Part shown: piece by piece, positions 60,499 through 64,000 of the stretch
Layout: each line of letters begins with the position of its first letter
Position numbering within the stretch: position 1 is the first letter of the stretch
Origin: Pholiota molesta
Lineage: Eukaryota; Basidiomycota; Agaricomycetes; Agaricales; Strophariaceae
Direction: 5' to 3'
NCBI GenBank assembly: GCA_014925825.1
Contig: JACGCK010000057.1
Span: 124,001 to 188,000 of the forward strand
DNA: 64,000 nucleotides
Made by a program: the position numbers and the translations under genes
Notes under the pieces: generated by a model
Seen by the model: only the letters and a program-made list of their open reading frames with translations
Databases searched by the model: none
Told to the model about the DNA's origin: nothing

Positions 60499-62498
60499 AT
60501 GAAAGTCTTCTCCTGGGGTTGGCTGCTCGTCTCCTCCTATCTTCCCTTCGTTATGCAGAATCTGCGCACCTTGAAGGGCGCACTCTCCCAGATGCAGTGT
60601 GCATACAAATCGCGCAATCCATATCATCGCGAGTGAAGTGTTTTATCCGGGTAAGTGCCTCGCCAAAAGAGCCATATCTTGACGCTATGATACGTTATTG
60701 ATTCTCTATTCGTAGGAGATCCTTTATACGAGAAAGGAATCTTCCATTATGCCACTTCGAGCACTCAGAATTCGAAATGCGTAGTCGAGGCAGGAAGTCC
60801 ACAGGATGTCGGCAAATTGTAAGAACTCAAGCTCTCGCATTGAAGTATCACTGAATATCTTCAAAGCTCATCATATTGGGACGGACTAGAACCCCATTTG
60901 CGGTAAACCGTTCGGCTTCTCGTTTGAGAACATATTAAGCTAAACATTAATACAGGTCAAAGGAGGTGGCCATGCGACAAATCCTGGATTTTCTTCAACA
61001 CCTGGAGTCCATATTTCTATGTATCGCTTCTCCGAGATCCAGTACAACTCAACTTCAAATACAGCGGATATCGGTACTGGATTGATTTGTGACGACATCT
61101 ATGCCGCCCTGGATCCCTTAGGTGTTACGGTCCTTGGAGGACGTGTCTCTGGAATTGGCATTGCGGGCTTTACATTAGGCGGTGGTACGCTAAATCAATC
61201 AAATTATATAGGGGATGAATTTATTGACTGTCTTTAGGCTATTCTTGGAAGACAAATCAGTATGGACTTGCAGTGGACAACGTCCTTGCCTTCCAGCTTG
61301 TTAAGCCCGATGGCCAGGTCGTCGTGGTCACAAAATTCTCTGACTCTGAGCTTTTCTTTGGGCTGAAGGGTGGCTTCAACAATTTTGTACGTGCTGTAAC
61401 CTATACTCTGGGTGACGTTAAAGCTAACTCTAGCTAACGTAGGGTATTGTAACAAGATTTACACTTAAGACGTTTCCCCAAGGACAAGTTTGGGTAAGTC
61501 ATTCTGAGGTATATCTTGTAACATTTCAGCTGAAGGTAATGTGTGTTTTAGGGAGGCTCGGTAACTCTTGACGCATCGACAATACCTGCTGTCAAAAATG
61601 CTACCATCGCATTCCAAGCTTCAACTGATCCCAAGGCTGGTTTAATTACTAGCTATGCCTACGTGCCAGCGTCTCAACAGGTGCGATCACTTTTGTTGAA
61701 CCGATTGTAAATCGGAACTCAACATATGAACATTTTAATCACCCTTTCCTATTGAAACCAGGTTTTCGCTGCTTTGCAAATATTTACGATGCTCCGACTC
61801 CGCCTCCGGGATTATTCGATGCATTTTTGGCCATTCCATCCCTCCAGTCCGACATTAGTACAAGGAGCTATCTGAGCCTCACTCAATCTTCGAATGTGAA
61901 TGCTACTGCTGGAGTCAGGTAAATGCAACTCACAACTGGCATGAATACTATTTTACTGAATACGAGCTATGCAATAGACAAATGTATGAAGGGGTACCTA
62001 TGATTTCGTTCACCTCCGAAATATCGGATATTTTGCTGAATGAAACAATGGTAAGAGTGTAGGTCCGATCTACTGCAAAGATTCTTACCATTTGTTGCAG
62101 TTTTGGGGGCAAAAACTTGTTAACAAAAGTGCGATCACAATATCTGCCTCCGCCGAAATATTCCTCCCTTCTGTTTATTCCATAATCTGGATAAGACGGC
62201 ATACCCTCCAGTACGAACTATCCCTTTCAACCCTTTCATCCTGGATTCTTCATGGACCTCGAGCGAATTTGATACCGATTTTGGACATGCGATTCGTGCA
62301 AGTGCTGCGAATATTCATAACGCAGCCATTGCCCTCGGACAGACAGAGCTTCGGCATGCCCCTGTCTATCCTAATTATGCGGCACTCGGAACGCCTTTGG
62401 AAAATATGTATGGGGCGAATGTACCAGCTTTGCGTTCGTTGAGGAAGAGGATTGATCCTACGGATGTAATGGCACTTGCTGGGGGATGGAAATTTTAA
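60499..62498 (+). CDS. FAD-linked (BBE-like, PCMH-type) oxidoreductase 1, several one-base breaks
   Basis: The start is MKVFSWGWLLVSSYLPFV, a probable secretion signal. Then LPDAVCIQIAQSISS, GDPLYEKGIFHYATSSTQNS and KCVVEAGSPQDVGK. The FAD domain reads VKGGGHATNPGFSSTPGVHI, SMYRFSEIQYN, then TGLICDDIYAALDPLGVTVL, GGRVSGIGIAGFTLGGG and GYSWKTNQYGLAVDNVLAFQ. The substrate domain contains KPDGQVVVVTKFSDSELFFG, TRFTLKTFPQGQVWGGSVTL and YPNYAALGTPLENMYG, and ends MALAGGWKF. This is the order of berberine-bridge-type oxidases, which oxidise alkaloids, carbohydrates or other metabolites with O2. The frame slips near 60560, 60635, 60829, 61790 and 62181. At 60829 the intact paralogue has AAAATT where this copy has AAATT. 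Confidence 0.8.
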
Positions 62499-62945
62499 TC
62501 AGCAGGCTACATATGATTCGAATAGTAAGATTTGTTTAGTATCTATGCAACTTGTAGTCCTTAACGCCTTAGCGCCTTCAGCAATATTGCCAATGCATAA
62601 TTCGATGATATTGCTACTATTTGGGGGGGAAGAGGCGTATTCCGCAATGGCGGCGCGCTTTCCACTGGTGCGGCGATATCGGATCAAATGATGGGTACCG
62701 GCCGCGCGGGGTACCCATGTACCTCATACTTAGCGACGCCTCCTCATTGTATTCAAAACTTCGCACCAGAATCTGGCATGATGATAGTGCACAGTACCCG
62801 CACCCAAAGTCTATTCTGGCAGGTGAGATAGTCGGCTGGCCGACAGCGGGAGGGCGGTGACGGTGAGGTGAGCGTAAGTCAACCACTTGCGCTTCGATTT
62901 TATTTATGACAGCTCTCGAATGGGACTGGCATTTCACAGGGCGCA
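62499..62945. other. Spacer between the two FAD oxidases
   Basis: About 450 bp, 3' UTR and promoter. A short CGCCGC-type GC-rich stretch occurs near 62650-62870. No gene. Confidence 0.4.
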
Positions 62946-62950
62946 TATAA
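62946..62950 (+). promoter_or_regulatory. TATA box of FAD oxidase 2
   Basis: GCATATAAGTG, 58 bp before the ATG at 63004, the same spacing as in copy 1. Confidence 0.55.
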
Positions 62951-63003
62951 GTGTGGAGTGCGCGCAGCAGTTGTACGGCCCAGCCTGCCCTTCCTGTCTC
63001 CCG

Positions 63004-64000
63004 ATGAAAGTCTTCTTGTGGGGGTCGCTCTTCATATTCTTCAATCTTCCCTTCGTGATCACAGAATCTGCACAACCTCAACAGAGCTCTCTTTCAGATG
63101 CAGTGTGCATACAAATCGCGCAAACTATATCTTCTGCCAGTGAAGTCTTTTATCCAGGTGATTAGCCACATAGTCGAACGTCTACTGTCTACATGCTACG
63201 ACACATTGATCCTCTATTCAAAGGCGACCCTTTATACGAGAAAGGGATTTTCCATTATGCCACTTCGAGCACTCAGAATTCGAAATGTGTAGTCGAGGCA
63301 GGAACTCCACAGGATGTCGGCAAAATTGTAAGAACTCAAGCTCTCAGTCCAGCATTGAACGATCAATGAATATCTTCAAAGCTCATCATATTGGGACGGA
63401 CTAGAACCCCATTTGCGGTAAACCGTTCGGCTTCTCGTTTGAGAACGTATCTAAGCTAAACGTTAATACAGGTCAAAGGAGGTGGCCATGCGATGAATCC
63501 TGGATTTTCTTCAACACCTGGCGTCCATATTTCTATGTATCGATTCTCGGAGATCCAGTACAACCCAACTTCAGATACCGCCGATATCGGTACAGGATTG
63601 ATTTGTGATGACATTTATGCCGCCCTGGATCCTTTAGGTGTTACGGTCCTTGGAGGACGTGTCTCTGGAATTGGCGTTGCGGGCTTTACATTAGGCGGTG
63701 GTACGCTAAATCAATCAATTCATTGTAGGGGATGAATTTATTGACTGTCTTATTCATAGGCTATTCTTGGAAGACAAATCAGTATGGACTTGCAGTAGAC
63801 AACGTCCTTGCCTTCCAGCTTGTTAAGCCCGATGGCCAGGTCATCGTGGTCACAAAATTCTCTGACTCTGAGCTTTTCTTTGGGCTGAAGGGTGGCTTCA
63901 ACAATTTCGTACGTGCTGTAACCTATACTCTGGGTGACGTTAAAGCTAACTCTAGCTAACGTAGGGTATTGTAACAAAATTTACACTTAAGACGTTTCCC
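63004..64000 (+). CDS. FAD-linked (BBE-like, PCMH-type) oxidoreductase 2, 3' end beyond window
   Basis: The start MKVFLWGSLFIFFNLPFVIT is a probable signal peptide. Then SLSDAVCIQIAQTISSASEV, FYPGDPLYEKGIFHYATSS and CVVEAGTPQDVGKI. The FAD-binding VKGGGHAMNPGFSSTPGVHI, TADIGTGLICDDIYAALDPL and GVAGFTLGGG follow, then GYSWKTNQYGLAVDNVLAFQ and KFSDSELFFGLKGGFNNF. The last visible exon reads GIVTKFTLKTFP and runs off the end. All splice junctions keep the frame. It is a tandem duplicate of copy 1 (start-to-start distance 2505 bp) and very similar to it from the GGGHA block on. The substrate is unknown. Confidence 0.87.

Overview
The window is fungal nuclear DNA. Almost every gene is split by short GT-AG introns of about 45 to 90 bases. 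The gene families are typical of mushroom-forming Basidiomycota (Agaricomycetes): a DUF6533 membrane protein, a PalI/SUR7 protein, F-box/LRR and P450 families, and a KDZ DNA transposon with CxC5/CxC6-type cysteine clusters. I cannot name the order or species.

Layout. From 1 to about 28.5 kb lies mostly conserved, intact housekeeping DNA: a DUF6533 protein, a BolA-like protein, a FluG-type amidohydrolase, a PalI/SUR7 protein, a small Cys-rich protein, a Bbc1/Aim3-like protein, Dim1 rRNA dimethylase, eIF2D/Tma64, histone H2A.Z, a single-exon protein with an integrase-type zinc finger, and a Kin4-type protein kinase. Downstream of the kinase lies a small gene carrying only its KA1 tail domain. 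From 29.2 to 34.9 kb lies a 5.7-kb KDZ transposon with a 9-bp target duplication. Its transposase has a stop codon and its partner ORF a frameshift. Its first 43 bases also occur alone at 20.0 kb with their own 9-bp target duplication. A shorter relative sits at 57.95 kb.

From 35.7 to 52 kb, and again from 58.4 kb to the window end, lie enzymes that usually decorate secondary metabolites: a Tri3-like acyltransferase, three P450s, a GDSL esterase, an SDR and a tandem array of FAD-linked (berberine-bridge-type) oxidases. An F-box/LRR gene and the AP-1 beta adaptin lie between the parts. No scaffold synthase (polyketide, peptide or terpene) is visible, so this is a candidate tailoring cluster, not a demonstrated pathway.

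A caution for any user: genes between about 46 and 62.5 kb (F-box, third P450, AP-1 beta, SDR, first FAD oxidase) need many single-base corrections to read through. Nearly all look like one missing base, often in a short run of the same base. AP-1 beta is normally needed and single-copy, so an unpolished assembly patch is a serious alternative to gene decay. Genes from 1 to 28 kb and 35 to 45 kb need no such corrections.
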